A program made the translations under genes and the position numbers. A stretch of DNA of 64,000 nucleotides from Bradyrhizobium sp. CCGB01. Its GTDB lineage: Bacteria > Pseudomonadota > Alphaproteobacteria > Rhizobiales > Xanthobacteraceae. The notes below the pieces were generated by a model. That model saw only the letters and a list, made by a program, of their open reading frames with translations. It ran no database searches and was not told the DNA's origin. Position 1 is the stretch's first letter. Each line of letters begins with the position of its first letter. The stretch spans positions 248,001 through 312,000 of the forward strand of contig NZ_JANADK010000001.1 of assembly GCF_024199795.1 (NCBI RefSeq), in the 5' to 3' direction. Shown here one piece after another: positions 17,920 to 27,024 of this stretch.

Positions 17920-18456
17920 ATGCGTATCGATGCGGTCTCGATCGGAAAAAACACGCCACACGAAGTCAACGTCATCATCGAAGTCCCCGTGGGCGGCGAA
18001 CCGATCAAATACGAGATGGACAAGGAGGCCGGCACGCTGGTGGTCGACCGCTTCCTCTACACGCCGATGCGTTACCCCGGTAACTACGGCTTCATCCCAC
18101 ACACACTGTCCGATGACGGCGACCCCTGCGACGTGCTGATCGTCAACACCCGCGCCATCATCCCCGGCGCCGTCATGAGCGTGCGTCCGGTGGGCGTGCT
18201 GTTCATGGAAGACGAAGCCGGCGGCGACGAGAAGATTCTCGCGGTGCCGTCGTCGAAGCTGACGCAGCGCTACGACAAGGTGAAGTCGTACTCCGACCTG
18301 CCGGACATCACGCTGCAGCAGATCCAGCACTTCTTCGAGCACTACAAGGATCTCGAGAAGGGCAAGTGGGTGAAGATTTTGCGCTGGGGCGGCCCGGAGG
18401 AAGCACAGAAGCTGATCCTCGAAGGCATCGAGCGTGAGAAGAAAAAGAAGGGCTGA
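17920..18456 (+). CDS. ppa: Inorganic pyrophosphatase (family I)
   Basis: A 178-residue soluble pyrophosphatase. The metal-binding signature [12 protein letters not shown] is intact and the active-site stretches [28 protein letters not shown] and [10 protein letters not shown] match family I. It hydrolyses pyrophosphate from biosynthesis to phosphate, driving nucleotide and lipid synthesis. The chosen start follows an ACGGAG site. It is monocistronic and converges on folD across a large hairpin repeat. Confidence 0.97.
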   Translation: MRIDAVSIGKNTPHEVNVIIEVPVGGEPIKYEMDKEAGTLVVDRFLYTPMRYPGNYGFIPHTLSDDGDPCDVLIVNTRAIIPGAVMSVRPVGVLFMEDEAGGDEKILAVPSSKLTQRYDKVKSYSDLPDITLQQIQHFFEHYKDLEKGKWVKILRWGGPEEAQKLILEGIEREKKKKG

Positions 18457-18458
18457 GG

Positions 18459-18603
18459 CCTTCTCCCTCGCTTGCGGGGGAGGGTCGGGGTGAGGGGGAG
18501 TCTCCGCGAGTGAGGTGAGAGTTGGACTCGCGGAGAGTCCCCCTCACCCGGAATCCGCGCTTCGCGCGAATTCCGACCTCTCCCCGCAGGCGGGCGAGGT
18601 GAA
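18459..18603. repeat. Intergenic palindromic repeat with 23-base arms between convergent genes
   Basis: The core is a long hairpin: GGTGAGGGGGAGTCTCCG... at 18489-18511 is mirrored by ...CGGAGAGTCCCCCTCACC at 18526-18548 with one mismatch. Flanking CTCCCTCGCTTGCGGGGGAG and CCTCTCCCCGCAGG are further paired arms. It sits between ppa and folD stops and may stop transcription from both sides. Confidence 0.75.
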
Positions 18604-18609
18604 GAAAAT

Positions 18610-19494
18610 CTACACCGCCGGCTTCGGCAGCCCTGCAATCGCGCAAGCCGCGCGCAGCGTATTCACCAGCAGGCAGGCAACCGTCATCTGACCGACACCG
18701 CCCGGCACCGGCGTCACCGCGCCCGCAATGCCGAGCGCTTCCTGATAGGCGACATCGCCGACCAAGCGCGTCTTGCCGTCGTCCTTTGGAATCCGGTTGA
18801 TGCCGACGTCGATCACGGTCGCGCCCGGCTTCAGCCAGTCGCCGCGCACCATCTCAGGCTTGCCGACCGCGGCGTAGACGAGGTCGGCGCGCTTCACGAG
18901 GCCGGGCAGGTCGCGCGAGCGCGAATGCGCGATCGTCACCGTGGCGTTCTCATTCAGCAGCAATTGCACCAGCGGGCGGCCGACAAGATTTGAACGGCCG
19001 ATGACGATGGCGTTCATGCCTTCGAGCGAGGCGTGCACGCTCTTGGTCAGGATGATGCAGCCGAGCGGCGTGCAGGGCGACAGGGCCTCGAAACCGCCGG
19101 CGAGCCGGCCGGCGTTGTTCGGATGCAGGCCGTCGACATCCTTGGCGGGATCGATGGCATTGATGACGGCCTCGGTGTTGAGGCCCTTCGGCAGCGGCAG
19201 TTGCACCAGAATGCCGTGAACGGCGGGATCGCGGTTGAGCTTTGCGACAACGGCCAGCAGATCGGCTTGCGAGACGTCGGCCGGCAGCTTGTGCTCGAAC
19301 GAGGCCATGCCGGCGGCCTGGGTCTGCGTGTGCTTGGAGCGGACATAGACCTCACTGGCAGGGTCGCTCCCGACCAGCACCACCGCAAGGCCCGGCACCA
19401 GGTTGTGCTCGCGCTTGACGCGGGCGACCTCATCAGCGACGCGCGCGCGGAGTTCCGCGGCAATGACTTTTCCATCGATGATCTTGGCGGTCAT
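18610..19494 (-). CDS. folD: Bifunctional methylenetetrahydrofolate dehydrogenase/methenyltetrahydrofolate cyclohydrolase
   Basis: A 294-residue FolD of full length. Signature blocks are present: [16 protein letters not shown] (substrate and catalytic Lys), [12 protein letters not shown], and the NADP-binding site [17 protein letters not shown], then [11 protein letters not shown] and [13 protein letters not shown]. It interconverts 5,10-methylene- and 10-formyl-tetrahydrofolate, supplying the formyl groups used by PurH. The start at 19494 is one base after the yggU stop, so it is translationally linked to yggU; an in-frame extension upstream is not conserved. Confidence 0.97.
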   Translation of the reverse strand: MTAKIIDGKVIAAELRARVADEVARVKREHNLVPGLAVVLVGSDPASEVYVRSKHTQTQAAGMASFEHKLPADVSQADLLAVVAKLNRDPAVHGILVQLPLPKGLNTEAVINAIDPAKDVDGLHPNNAGRLAGGFEALSPCTPLGCIILTKSVHASLEGMNAIVIGRSNLVGRPLVQLLLNENATVTIAHSRSRDLPGLVKRADLVYAAVGKPEMVRGDWLKPGATVIDVGINRIPKDDGKTRLVGDVAYQEALGIAGAVTPVPGGVGQMTVACLLVNTLRAACAIAGLPKPAV

Positions 19495-19495
19495 G

Positions 19496-19849
19496 TCAGT
19501 TCCCTTGGTCTGTCGATTTGGCCGAGGCAAGCTTACGCAGGACGTCGCCGAGCCGCGCCGGATCGCCGTCCACCGCAATCTGCTTCAGCCGCGAAGTCGC
19601 TCCGGACAGGAGCTTGACGCTGGCCTTGGGGACGCCAAGCGATTTCGCCAGCAGGACCAGAACGGCCCTGTTGGCCTCGCCGCCATCAGCGATGGCGCGC
19701 ACCCGCACCTTGAGCACGCTGCGGCCATCGGCCAGCTGTTCGATCCCGTCGATATCGTCGCGGCCGCCGCGCGGCGTCACCCGCAGCGCGATGCTGATTC
19801 CCGTGGCCGAGTAGCGCCAAGGTTCCTTGAAAACAAGGTTCTTTGGCAA
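19496..19849 (-). CDS. DUF167/YggU-family protein
   Basis: A 117-residue protein with the complete DUF167 fold: [36 protein letters not shown] and [15 protein letters not shown]. Function is unknown across bacteria and eukaryotes. I see a TTG start, since a GGGAG site stands eight bases upstream of it and no ATG is available early. It sits between yggT and folD in the same direction, an arrangement common in alphaproteobacteria. Confidence 0.9.
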   Translation of the reverse strand: MPKNLVFKEPWRYSATGISIALRVTPRGGRDDIDGIEQLADGRSVLKVRVRAIADGGEANRAVLVLLAKSLGVPKASVKLLSGATSRLKQIAVDGDPARLGDVLRKLASAKSTDQGN

Positions 19850-19868
19850 TCAAGGCGCTCCCGCCTGC

Positions 19869-20159
19869 TCAGATCACGTTCGGGTAGATGTAGTACAGGA
19901 TCACCCGCTCGATGAACATGATGAGCAGGATCAGGATGATCGGCGAGATGTCGAGGCCGCCGAGGCTGGGCAGGAAGTTGCGAATCGGCGCCAGGACCGG
20001 CTCGGTGATCCGGTACAGGAACTCCGCCACCGCCGAAACGAACTGGTTGCGGGTGTTCACGACGTTGAAGGCGATCAGCCAGGACAGGATCGCGGAAGCG
20101 ATCAGCAGCCAGACGTAGAGGTCGAGCACGATGATGACGATGTCGAGAACGGCACGCAT
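19869..20159 (-). CDS. YggT-family membrane protein
   Basis: A 96-residue protein with two membrane helices flanking the YggT signature: VWLLIASAILSWLIAF, then FLYRITEPVLAPIRNFLPS and GLDISPIILILLIMFIE. YggT proteins occur near cell-division and osmotic-stress genes; the exact role is unknown. Start taken at the ATG at 20159 before the first helix. First gene of yggT-yggU-folD. Confidence 0.92.
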   Translation of the reverse strand: MRAVLDIVIIVLDLYVWLLIASAILSWLIAFNVVNTRNQFVSAVAEFLYRITEPVLAPIRNFLPSLGGLDISPIILILLIMFIERVILYYIYPNVI

Positions 20160-20276
20160 GGCTTTTGAAAACTCTGGCTGCGGTCGGGATTGACGCTTTT
20201 TGCTAGATATCGGTTCCCCCCGGCCCAAACAAGGGAAGTCGGTACCAGGATGGCTAAAACCGGGTTACACGCGTCC

Positions 20277-20304
20277 TTGACTTGACCTTGGCGGGGACTT
20301 AAAT
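20277..20304 (+). promoter_or_regulatory. Predicted sigma-70 promoter of tRNA-Ala
   Basis: TTGACT (20277-20282) and TTAAAT (20299-20304) are spaced by 16 bases, putting the start site near 20311, about 37 bases ahead of the tRNA. Confidence 0.5.
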
Positions 20305-20347
20305 GGCGCCCGGTTGTCGGCCGCATTCACCAGAGCGGCCAGCAAAC

Positions 20348-20420
<73 letters not shown>

Positions 20421-20423
<3 letters not shown>

Positions 20424-20518
20424 CGCTTCGCCCTTCGGGCTACGCGTGGCGCAGCCGCGCAGAGCCTGAAGGGCGAAGCGTGGTGTCCGGCGAAGCCCAA
20501 AGGGCGAAGACGGACTGG
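20421..20518. repeat. Hairpin repeat abutting the tRNA-Ala 3' end
   Basis: CCACGCTTCGCCCTTCGGGCT (20421-20441) is mirrored by AGCCTGAAGGGCGAAGCGTGG (20463-20483); the left arm begins with the tRNA CCA itself. A further partial copy (GGCGAAGCCCAAAGGGCGAAG) follows. No T-tract, so it looks like an inserted repeat that may double as a processing or stop signal. Confidence 0.7.
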
Positions 20519-20534
20519 CTGAGGAACACTTCCC

Positions 20535-21347
20535 CTACCTCCCGGTAAACCTCGGCGGCCGCTTCTCCATGAAGCTCGCCACGCCCTCCCTGAAATCGCT
20601 GCCGTTCAACGCGACCATCATCTCCCGGTTGGCCTCGATCGTCGCCTCCGCCAGTGTCTGGAACGGCACCTCGTAGAGTTGCCGCTTGATCACGGCCATC
20701 GCACTCGGCGAGACGAAATCGGCGAGGTCGCGCGCATAGGCGTAGGTCTCCTCGCGCAGTTTTTCAGGCGCGCAGAGCCGGTTGACCAGGCCGATCCGCA
20801 GCGCCTCATCGCTGGTCACACGCCTCGCCGAGAGCAGCAGATCCATCGCATGGGCGTGGCCGACGATGCGCGGCAGCATCCAGCTGATGCCGTGCTCCGC
20901 GATCAGGCCACGCCGCGCGAAGGCCGTCGTGAAGACGGCATTGTCGGCGGCAAAGCGCAGGTCGCAATAGAGCGCGTGGACAAGGCCGATGCCGGCGGTC
21001 GCGCCGTTGAGCATCGCGATGACCGGCTTCTTGATCGAGGGATAGAAGCCGTAGCGCGTCTGCCAGTCCGGCCGGCGGTTCATGTCGAAGGGCGGCAGGT
21101 TCGAGGCGCGCCTGACGTCGTTGGGATCGAGCACTTTCAGCGCACCCATGTCGGCGCCGGCGCAGAAGGCGCGGCCCGCGCCGGTGATCACGATGACGCG
21201 GACATTGTCATCCGCGCTCGATGCCTCCATCGCATGGCGCACGTCGCGCTCCATGATCGGGGTCCACGCATTCATGCGATCCGGGCGATTCAGCGTGATG
21301 GTCGCGATCTTCTCGCTGACGTCGTAGAGAATGTGCTCGTAGGCCAT
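20535..21347 (-). CDS. Enoyl-CoA hydratase/isomerase (crotonase) family protein
   Basis: A 270-residue crotonase-fold protein. The oxyanion-hole motifs GRAFCAGADMGAL and NGATAGIGLVHALYCDLRFA are present. The first of the two usual catalytic glutamates (the one after GGG in hydratases) is replaced in AGIGLVHA, while an acidic residue remains in RRGLIAEHGISWMLPRI. It may therefore be an isomerase, hydrolase or other crotonase chemistry and not a simple hydratase. Monocistronic, between tRNA-Ala and the GATase gene. The substrate acyl-CoA is unknown. Confidence 0.88.
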   Translation of the reverse strand: MAYEHILYDVSEKIATITLNRPDRMNAWTPIMERDVRHAMEASSADDNVRVIVITGAGRAFCAGADMGALKVLDPNDVRRASNLPPFDMNRRPDWQTRYGFYPSIKKPVIAMLNGATAGIGLVHALYCDLRFAADNAVFTTAFARRGLIAEHGISWMLPRIVGHAHAMDLLLSARRVTSDEALRIGLVNRLCAPEKLREETYAYARDLADFVSPSAMAVIKRQLYEVPFQTLAEATIEANREMMVALNGSDFREGVASFMEKRPPRFTGR

Positions 21348-21449
21348 GGCGCTCTCCCTTTGTCTGCCGGCACGGTTTCGCGCGTGCTCGTTGGGTGCGA
21401 GCCTAGCATATAAAGGGATGAGGCAGGGGCTTGTCGCGCGAAGGCGCGA

Positions 21450-22244
21450 TCACTCGGCGGCTTGCGCCAGCATTGGCCGGCGCGCCAGCCAGCCGTCGAT
21501 GAAATGATCGAGCCAGGCGCGTTCGGCCGCATCGTACACGGCACGGTCCGCGAAATGGTGATGCCGCTCGCGCGCGCCGGGCGCGCCGAGGCCGTCATAG
21601 CCCCGCGTGGTCCAGCAATGCATCATCGCGTAGGTCACGTCAGGATGAAACTGCACCCCGAATGCGTTGCCGGTGCGGAACGCCTGGATCGGAAAATCAT
21701 CGCCTTCCGCAAGCAGCTCGGCGCCGACTGGCAGTTCAAATCCTTCGCGATGCCAGTGATAGACCTGCGCCGGCCAATTCGGGCAGAGCGCGTGGCCCGC
21801 GGGGGTCGGGCGGATCGGATAGTAGCCGATCTGGGTCAGTGCCTCCGCATGCGGCGCAACGCGGGCCCCTAACTGCATCGCCAGCATCTGCGCGCCGAGG
21901 CAGATGCCGAGGAACGGCCGCTGTTCGCGGAGCGGAATTTCGATCCAGTCGATCTCGCGGCGGATGTAGTCGTCGGAATCGTTGGCACTCATCGGACCGC
22001 CGAAGAAAACAGCGCCGGCGTGTTGATCGAGTGTCTCGGGCAGGGGATCGCCGAAGCGGGGACGGCGGATGTCGAGGCGATGGCCGAGCGCACGCAGCGC
22101 ATTGCCGACGCGGCCGGGCGTCGAGGATTCCTGATGCAGGACGATCAGAACCGGCAACCGGGTCTCGGAGGCGGCGGCGCTCGGCGTCCTTCTGGGGAAG
22201 GGCACCACTTCTGCGCCACCAAACCTGTCCGTCCGGAACAACAT
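21450..22244 (-). CDS. Class I glutamine amidotransferase-like protein
   Basis: A 264-residue GATase with the nucleophile Cys in RPFLGICLGAQMLAMQLGA and the His in NAFGVQFHPDVTY. The third triad residue, normally Glu in FHPE, is Asp here. The N-terminal PVLIVLHQESSTPGRVGNAL is typical of stand-alone GMP-synthase-like amidotransferases. No synthase partner is encoded nearby, so it may hydrolyse glutamine or gamma-glutamyl conjugates independently. Confidence 0.85.
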   Translation of the reverse strand: MLFRTDRFGGAEVVPFPRRTPSAAASETRLPVLIVLHQESSTPGRVGNALRALGHRLDIRRPRFGDPLPETLDQHAGAVFFGGPMSANDSDDYIRREIDWIEIPLREQRPFLGICLGAQMLAMQLGARVAPHAEALTQIGYYPIRPTPAGHALCPNWPAQVYHWHREGFELPVGAELLAEGDDFPIQAFRTGNAFGVQFHPDVTYAMMHCWTTRGYDGLGAPGARERHHHFADRAVYDAAERAWLDHFIDGWLARRPMLAQAAE

Positions 22245-22361
22245 GGCCCCTGCGAGTGCTATCGGTTCAGATCGCCAGCATAACTAAGCGATCGTTAATT
22301 TCGTGTGAGTTTGCGCACACACGTCCGACAGTGAAGCAAGCTCCGGGCCACTACGGATTCT

Positions 22362-23141
22362 TTAGTGCCTCTGCCGCTGGAACCGGCTGGTGGCGGACAG
22401 GATGAAGCCGCGCGGAAAGAAACGCAGCGCGAATGGCACGATCTTGATGCCGAGACCGGGCAGCACTGCCCGTTTGTTGGCCATCAGGCCACGATAGGCC
22501 TGCTGCGCAACTTCGGCGGCGGAAACATTGAGAAGGGCCGTGTCATGTCCGGCACCGACGCCGGCGCGCGCCTGGAATTCGGTTGGCACCGGACCCGGGC
22601 AAAGCACGGTGACGCGAACGCCGCGCGGCGCGAGCTCCGCCCGCAAGGCTTCGGTGAGGGAAATCACATAGGCCTTCGACGCGTAATAGACGGCCATGCC
22701 GGGGCCGGGCAGAAAGCCCGCGACCGATCCGACATTGAGAAGACCGCCCTTGTTCCTGATGAGCTGATCGGCAAAGCGCAGCGACAGATCCGTCAGCGCC
22801 CGCACGTTGACATCGACGATGCCGACCTGCTCGGCGCGGTCGCGCTCGATTGCGTCACCGAAGACGCCGAAGCCGGCATTGTTGACGAGATGATCGAGCT
22901 CGACGCCTTCGGCCGCGAGCGCGGCGGCGATCTTCTCGCCGGCATCTGCCGCCTGCAGATCGCAGGCAATCACGATCGGCTTCTTGCCGCCCTTGGCGAC
23001 GATCTCGTTCGCGAGCGCTTCCAGCCGGTCCGCCCGGCGCGCCGTCAGCGCGAGGCGGTGTCCATTGGCGGCGAACACACGCGCCAGCTCCGTGCCGATG
23101 CCCGCCGAAGCACCGGTGATCAACGTTACCCGCTCAGCCAC
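22362..23141 (-). CDS. Short-chain dehydrogenase/reductase
   Basis: A 259-residue classical SDR. The cofactor motif is TLITGASAGIGTELARVF at the N-terminus and the NNAGFG block and catalytic Ser-Tyr-Lys (GSVAGFLPGPGMAVYYASKAY) are intact. Arg residues after the cofactor Gly-rich loop (LTARRADRLEAL) suggest NADP preference. A TTG 39 bases further upstream is also open; I prefer the GTG at 23141, where similarity to SDRs begins and which has an AAGAGA sequence upstream. Substrate unknown. Confidence 0.85.
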   Translation of the reverse strand: MAERVTLITGASAGIGTELARVFAANGHRLALTARRADRLEALANEIVAKGGKKPIVIACDLQAADAGEKIAAALAAEGVELDHLVNNAGFGVFGDAIERDRAEQVGIVDVNVRALTDLSLRFADQLIRNKGGLLNVGSVAGFLPGPGMAVYYASKAYVISLTEALRAELAPRGVRVTVLCPGPVPTEFQARAGVGAGHDTALLNVSAAEVAQQAYRGLMANKRAVLPGLGIKIVPFALRFFPRGFILSATSRFQRQRH

Positions 23142-23370
23142 GATCGAAGTCTCTTGAATTGAAGTTTTCAGGCCCCGCAATCAGGGAACGAGAGCATAGG
23201 CCGTGCTCGGCAGGCAAGCGGCGCCGATGGCATGGCTGCTTGAGCAGGCGGCAGGGAAAGCAGGAAAACCGCGGATTCACGGGGGAATCCGGAACCCGCG
23301 CGGCCGAGGGCTACATTAAAGTTTTGTCATGTGGTCCGTACAACCGGCAATAAGACCGCGCCGGCGCAGC

Positions 23371-23859
23371 TCACCCGCCGACGGCGTCGTCCTTGATCTG
23401 GGTACCGGCGCGGTCCGCGACCGCATGCTTCAGCTCGATCCGGTCGCGCTGGGAAATCCCGAGCAGGTCGGACGCCCGCCAGACGACGTTGTCCTCGAAC
23501 TCGGTGACCTGGCCGTCGGCGTAGACGAGCTCCCACATCATCTGGACGATGCGCTTGCGGCCCTCTTCGTCGAGCGAGCGCATGATGACACTGGTGAAAT
23601 GATAGAGGTCGACGGCCTCGCCCTCGACCTCTGTGGCGTCCGCGATCAGGCGATCCGCGGTGCCGTGATCCAGCCCAAAGTGGCTCTCGATCAGGCTGTG
23701 CAGCTTGCGCTGCTCGGTCGCCGTCGGTTGACCGTCCAGCGAGACCACGTGAACCAGCAGCGCGGTGGCCGCAAGCCGGTAATCGCTATCACCGAATGCG
23801 CGGTCCTGCGCCTGAGGGGCGACAATGTCCGCAATGAATTGGCGCAGGCCGTCGAGCAT
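23371..23859 (-). CDS. TerB-family tellurite-resistance-like protein
   Basis: A 162-residue helical protein. The TerB core is seen at residues ~25-140: RLAATALLVHVVSLDGQPTATE then VIMRSLDEEGRKRIVQMMWEL and VYADGQVTEFEDNVVWRASDLLGI, with acidic residues that can bind metal. It is cytoplasmic and solitary, so a stress or metal role is only suggested by the family name. Nothing else of a ter cluster is present. Confidence 0.85.
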   Translation of the reverse strand: MLDGLRQFIADIVAPQAQDRAFGDSDYRLAATALLVHVVSLDGQPTATEQRKLHSLIESHFGLDHGTADRLIADATEVEGEAVDLYHFTSVIMRSLDEEGRKRIVQMMWELVYADGQVTEFEDNVVWRASDLLGISQRDRIELKHAVADRAGTQIKDDAVGG

Positions 23860-24021
23860 AAGATCCTACCGAAATCAATGAAGCCGCGGGGGTCGCAGCC
23901 GCCACCAGCACTATATGAGCGGGAAACCCGACCGCCGCAACGTGCGTCAGTTTCGCGCGCGCATTACGTTTCTGCAATCTGGCCGCTGTGATTAGGCGCG
24001 AGTAGCAAGCCGACCCTCAGA

Positions 24022-24147
24022 TGTCGTCCCTGCGAAAGCAGGGACCCATAACCACAGGCTGTGGTTTGGCGACGACTTGGGCAACGACCATCCTGCCGAT
24101 TTCAGAAATCACGCGGTATGGATCCCCGCGTTTCGCGGGGACGACAG
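24022..24147. repeat. Palindromic intergenic repeat (GTCGTCCC family)
   Basis: The termini TGTCGTCCCTGCG and CGCGGGGACGACA are inverted, with inner hairpins CCCTGCGAAAGCAGGG and CCCCGCGTTTCGCGGGG. It lies between terB-like and cyclase genes. Confidence 0.65.
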
Positions 24148-24157
24148 CGAAAGCCCC

Positions 24158-25567
24158 TCACGGTATCTCGTACACCACCATCTTGTCGGCGATGCCGCGG
24201 AGCGCCGCCTGCTTCTGGATCGGCTTGATCGCACGCTGCTCGAGCAACTCGGCGACCGCGGGTGCATCGAGCACGGGGCCGGTGATGTGGATTTCCTGCG
24301 CGGTCGACAAGCTCTGCACGCGCGCGGCGATGTTGACGGTCTGGCCGAAATAATCCTGCCGCTCGTTGAGCATCACCGCGAGACACGGCCCCTCATGGAT
24401 GCCGATCTTGACAATGAGATCCTCGGTGCCGCGCTGCTTGTTCAGCTCGTCCATCGCCGCGCGCATCCGGAAGCCGGCGACGATCGCGTGCTCGGGACGG
24501 ACGAAGGTCGCCATCACGGCGTCGCCGATGGTCTTCACCACGGCGCCCTTCTCGGACGAGATGATCTCGAGCAGCGCATGGAAATGCGCGCGCACGAGAT
24601 CGAAGGCAGCGAGATCGCCGACACGCTCGTAGAGCGCGGTCGAGCCCTTCAAATCGGTGAACAGGAAGGTCAGCGACGTGATCTGGAGCCGCTGGTCGAG
24701 ACTGAGATTGTCCGCCTTGAAGACGTCGCGGAATGTCTGGTTCGACAGCATGCGCTTGGCGGTGAGGAACGGCTTGCGCTTGCCGATCAGATGATGGAGC
24801 GCCTCGGCCGCGATGAATACCGACGGCAGCACGCGCACGCCGGCCTGGTTCTCCAGCGACAGCCGCAGCGGACCCGGCCGCATGGTCGTGGTTCCCGTCG
24901 GCGCCTGCACCTTGTTGTACATGATGGCGAGTTGCTGACGGTCCTTGGTCGGCTCGCCCTGGACGTCGATGAACTGGGCAGCGTGCGTCACCGGCTCGAA
25001 GATGATGATGAAGTCACTCGGCAGATGCAGCGACATCGTCGCCTTCTCGCCGGCCGGCAGCTCCATCGTATCCAGAGTCACCTCGTTGGCCAGCGTCGCG
25101 AACGATTCCTTGTTGAAGTCGACGCCGGAGCTCCAGAACACCTGCTTGAAATATTCCCAGACCGGAAGCGTATCAGGGTCGTGCGCAGCGATGCGCCGGA
25201 CGCGCGAGTTCACGGTGAAGGACACCTCGACCTGGTCGTCGACCGAGGCCTTGTAACCGCAGGCGCAGAGCGCGCAGTGGTAATCACCCGGCTTGAGCGC
25301 CTTCAGGGTCGAATGCGCCCCCAACACGCCACCGCAGCCCGGGCACAGCACGTTCCAGCCGAGATCGAACAGCCCGAGCCGCGCCGCGTGCAGGAAGGCG
25401 GAGATCGCATGCTCTTCGTCGACGCCATGCTGCGTGGCAAAGTCGAGGACATTGACGCGGTTGAGCTCGTGATCCTCGCCGTCCTCGATGAGACGCGCGA
25501 TTGCGTCGACCACCTTCGCATCGGCGGTCTGCTTGAGAACGGAAAGCTGGGCCTGGATGTCGCTCAT
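24158..25567 (-). CDS. Adenylate/guanylate cyclase (class III) with DUF5939 N-terminus
   Basis: A 469-residue soluble cyclase. The N-terminal ~250 residues match DUF5939 and contain a putative zinc ribbon (CPGCGG and CALCACG), followed by an acidic helical region. The C-terminal cyclase domain starts at LTFLFTDLKGSTALYERVG, with the two metal-binding aspartates in FTDLKGST and TIGDAVMATF. It makes cAMP or cGMP; the nucleotide cannot be fixed by eye. It is the last gene of an apparent esterase-P450-cyclase transcription unit (51-base gap to the P450). Confidence 0.9.
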   Translation of the reverse strand: MSDIQAQLSVLKQTADAKVVDAIARLIEDGEDHELNRVNVLDFATQHGVDEEHAISAFLHAARLGLFDLGWNVLCPGCGGVLGAHSTLKALKPGDYHCALCACGYKASVDDQVEVSFTVNSRVRRIAAHDPDTLPVWEYFKQVFWSSGVDFNKESFATLANEVTLDTMELPAGEKATMSLHLPSDFIIIFEPVTHAAQFIDVQGEPTKDRQQLAIMYNKVQAPTGTTTMRPGPLRLSLENQAGVRVLPSVFIAAEALHHLIGKRKPFLTAKRMLSNQTFRDVFKADNLSLDQRLQITSLTFLFTDLKGSTALYERVGDLAAFDLVRAHFHALLEIISSEKGAVVKTIGDAVMATFVRPEHAIVAGFRMRAAMDELNKQRGTEDLIVKIGIHEGPCLAVMLNERQDYFGQTVNIAARVQSLSTAQEIHITGPVLDAPAVAELLEQRAIKPIQKQAALRGIADKMVVYEIP

Positions 25568-25618
25568 GGCAGGGGCTCTATCTGGGTTGGACCACGCCGT
25601 CGGCGAGGCGGGCGCCTG

Positions 25619-26989
25619 TCATCGACGCGTGATGCGGAACATGGGTGAATGGTCCGGCTGGGTCGTGACCACGCCGAGCGGAATCACGGGACTGGTCGTC
25701 TCGGCAAGCTCGACACGGAAAGCACCGATCAGCCGGGCCAGTGCCAGCACGGATTCGGCCTGCGCGAACGGCGCGCCGATGCAGACGCGCGGGCCCGCGC
25801 CGAACGGCAAATAGGCGAAGCGGTCGGGCGCTTCCGCCGACATGAAGCGCTTGGGAATGAAGGCGTTCGGCTGATCCCACAGCTTCTCGTGCCGATGCAG
25901 CAGCCAGGGCGCGATCATGATGATGTCGCCCTTGCCGATCTCGACGCCGGCCGCATTGTCCTTTTCGCGCGCGGCACGCGCGACCAGGAAGGCCGGCGGA
26001 TAGAGCCGCATGGTCTCCTCGATCACCGCGCGGGTGAACTTCTGGCGATCGATGTCGGCCATGCTGTCGAGATGTTCGCCGCGGGTTTCGGAGGCGACCT
26101 CTTCCTGCGTCTCCGGATCGAGCGCAAGCAGGTAGAGCGCCCAGAACAGCGCGGTCGCCGTGGTCTCGTGACCCGCCAGGATCATGGTCGCGACCTCGTC
26201 GACCAGCTGCTCGTCGGAAAAGCCCTTGCCGGTTTCAGGGTCGCGCGCCGCGTCCATGAGATCGAACAGGTCGCGCGGCGGCGCGCCGTCCTTCTTGCCC
26301 ATCGCACGCCGCTCGGCGACCAGCATGGCGACGAATTCCGTCCAGCGTTTGCGGAAGCGGGCGCGCGCCCGATCCATCGGGGTCGGCCAGGACACCGGCA
26401 GCAGCATGTCGAGGAAATACGGCCGTCCCAGCCGCTCGCCATATTCCATGACGAAATTGCGCAAGGTCGCACCGTGCCGATCCATGCCGAACGAGAACAT
26501 CGTCCGTCCGGCGATCTCCAGCGTCATGCGCTGCATCGTCTCCCGCAGGTCGACCGGGTCGCTGGTCCGCTCATCGAGCTTCGCGATGGTCTCGTCGAGC
26601 ACCGCCGTCATGTGCGGGACCAGATTTGCGGTCGCGCGCGGCGTGAAGGCCGGCGCGAGCGTCCGGCGCTGATGCGCCCAGGCGTGGCCTTCCGCGATCA
26701 GCAGTCCTTCGCCGAGCACGGGACGCAGCATGCGGATCCCCGCCGGCGTGCGGGTGTAGTTCTCGTAGTTGCTGAGCAGGACGTGCCGGATTGCATCCGG
26801 CTGATTCAGGATGAAGCTGTTGTGGAGGAAGAAGCGGCCCTTGATGACGTCTTCTTCATACGCACGCTGCCCCCAGGTTGCGATCATGTTCTGCCTGAGG
26901 ACCGCGACCCGGCCGAAAAACGACATGTCGTCGGGCGCACGCGGCGGGGTCGGAGGGATGATGGGCCGACGCACACTGGCGATATTCAT
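25619..26989 (-). CDS. Cytochrome P450
   Basis: A 456-residue soluble P450. The I-helix oxygen-activation motif is MILAGHETTATALFWALYLLAL, the ExxR motif is in RAVIEETMRLYPP, and the heme-binding loop is YLPFGAGPRVCIGAPFAQAES with the axial Cys. No membrane anchor. Typical substrates for bacterial P450s of this type are fatty acids or terpenoids; the sequence does not tell which. A redox partner (ferredoxin/reductase) is not encoded here. 35 bases downstream of the exported esterase gene, it is probably cotranscribed with it and the cyclase. Confidence 0.92.
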   Translation of the reverse strand: MNIASVRRPIIPPTPPRAPDDMSFFGRVAVLRQNMIATWGQRAYEEDVIKGRFFLHNSFILNQPDAIRHVLLSNYENYTRTPAGIRMLRPVLGEGLLIAEGHAWAHQRRTLAPAFTPRATANLVPHMTAVLDETIAKLDERTSDPVDLRETMQRMTLEIAGRTMFSFGMDRHGATLRNFVMEYGERLGRPYFLDMLLPVSWPTPMDRARARFRKRWTEFVAMLVAERRAMGKKDGAPPRDLFDLMDAARDPETGKGFSDEQLVDEVATMILAGHETTATALFWALYLLALDPETQEEVASETRGEHLDSMADIDRQKFTRAVIEETMRLYPPAFLVARAAREKDNAAGVEIGKGDIIMIAPWLLHRHEKLWDQPNAFIPKRFMSAEAPDRFAYLPFGAGPRVCIGAPFAQAESVLALARLIGAFRVELAETTSPVIPLGVVTTQPDHSPMFRITRR

Positions 26990-27024
26990 GGCTCCCTCCC
27001 GAGAGATGTGACGCAGGCAATTAG

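Noticed and set aside
20535..21347. Assigning the crotonase to beta-oxidation enoyl-CoA hydratase
   Set aside because: One catalytic Glu position is not conserved and no beta-oxidation neighbours are seen, so only the family is stated.
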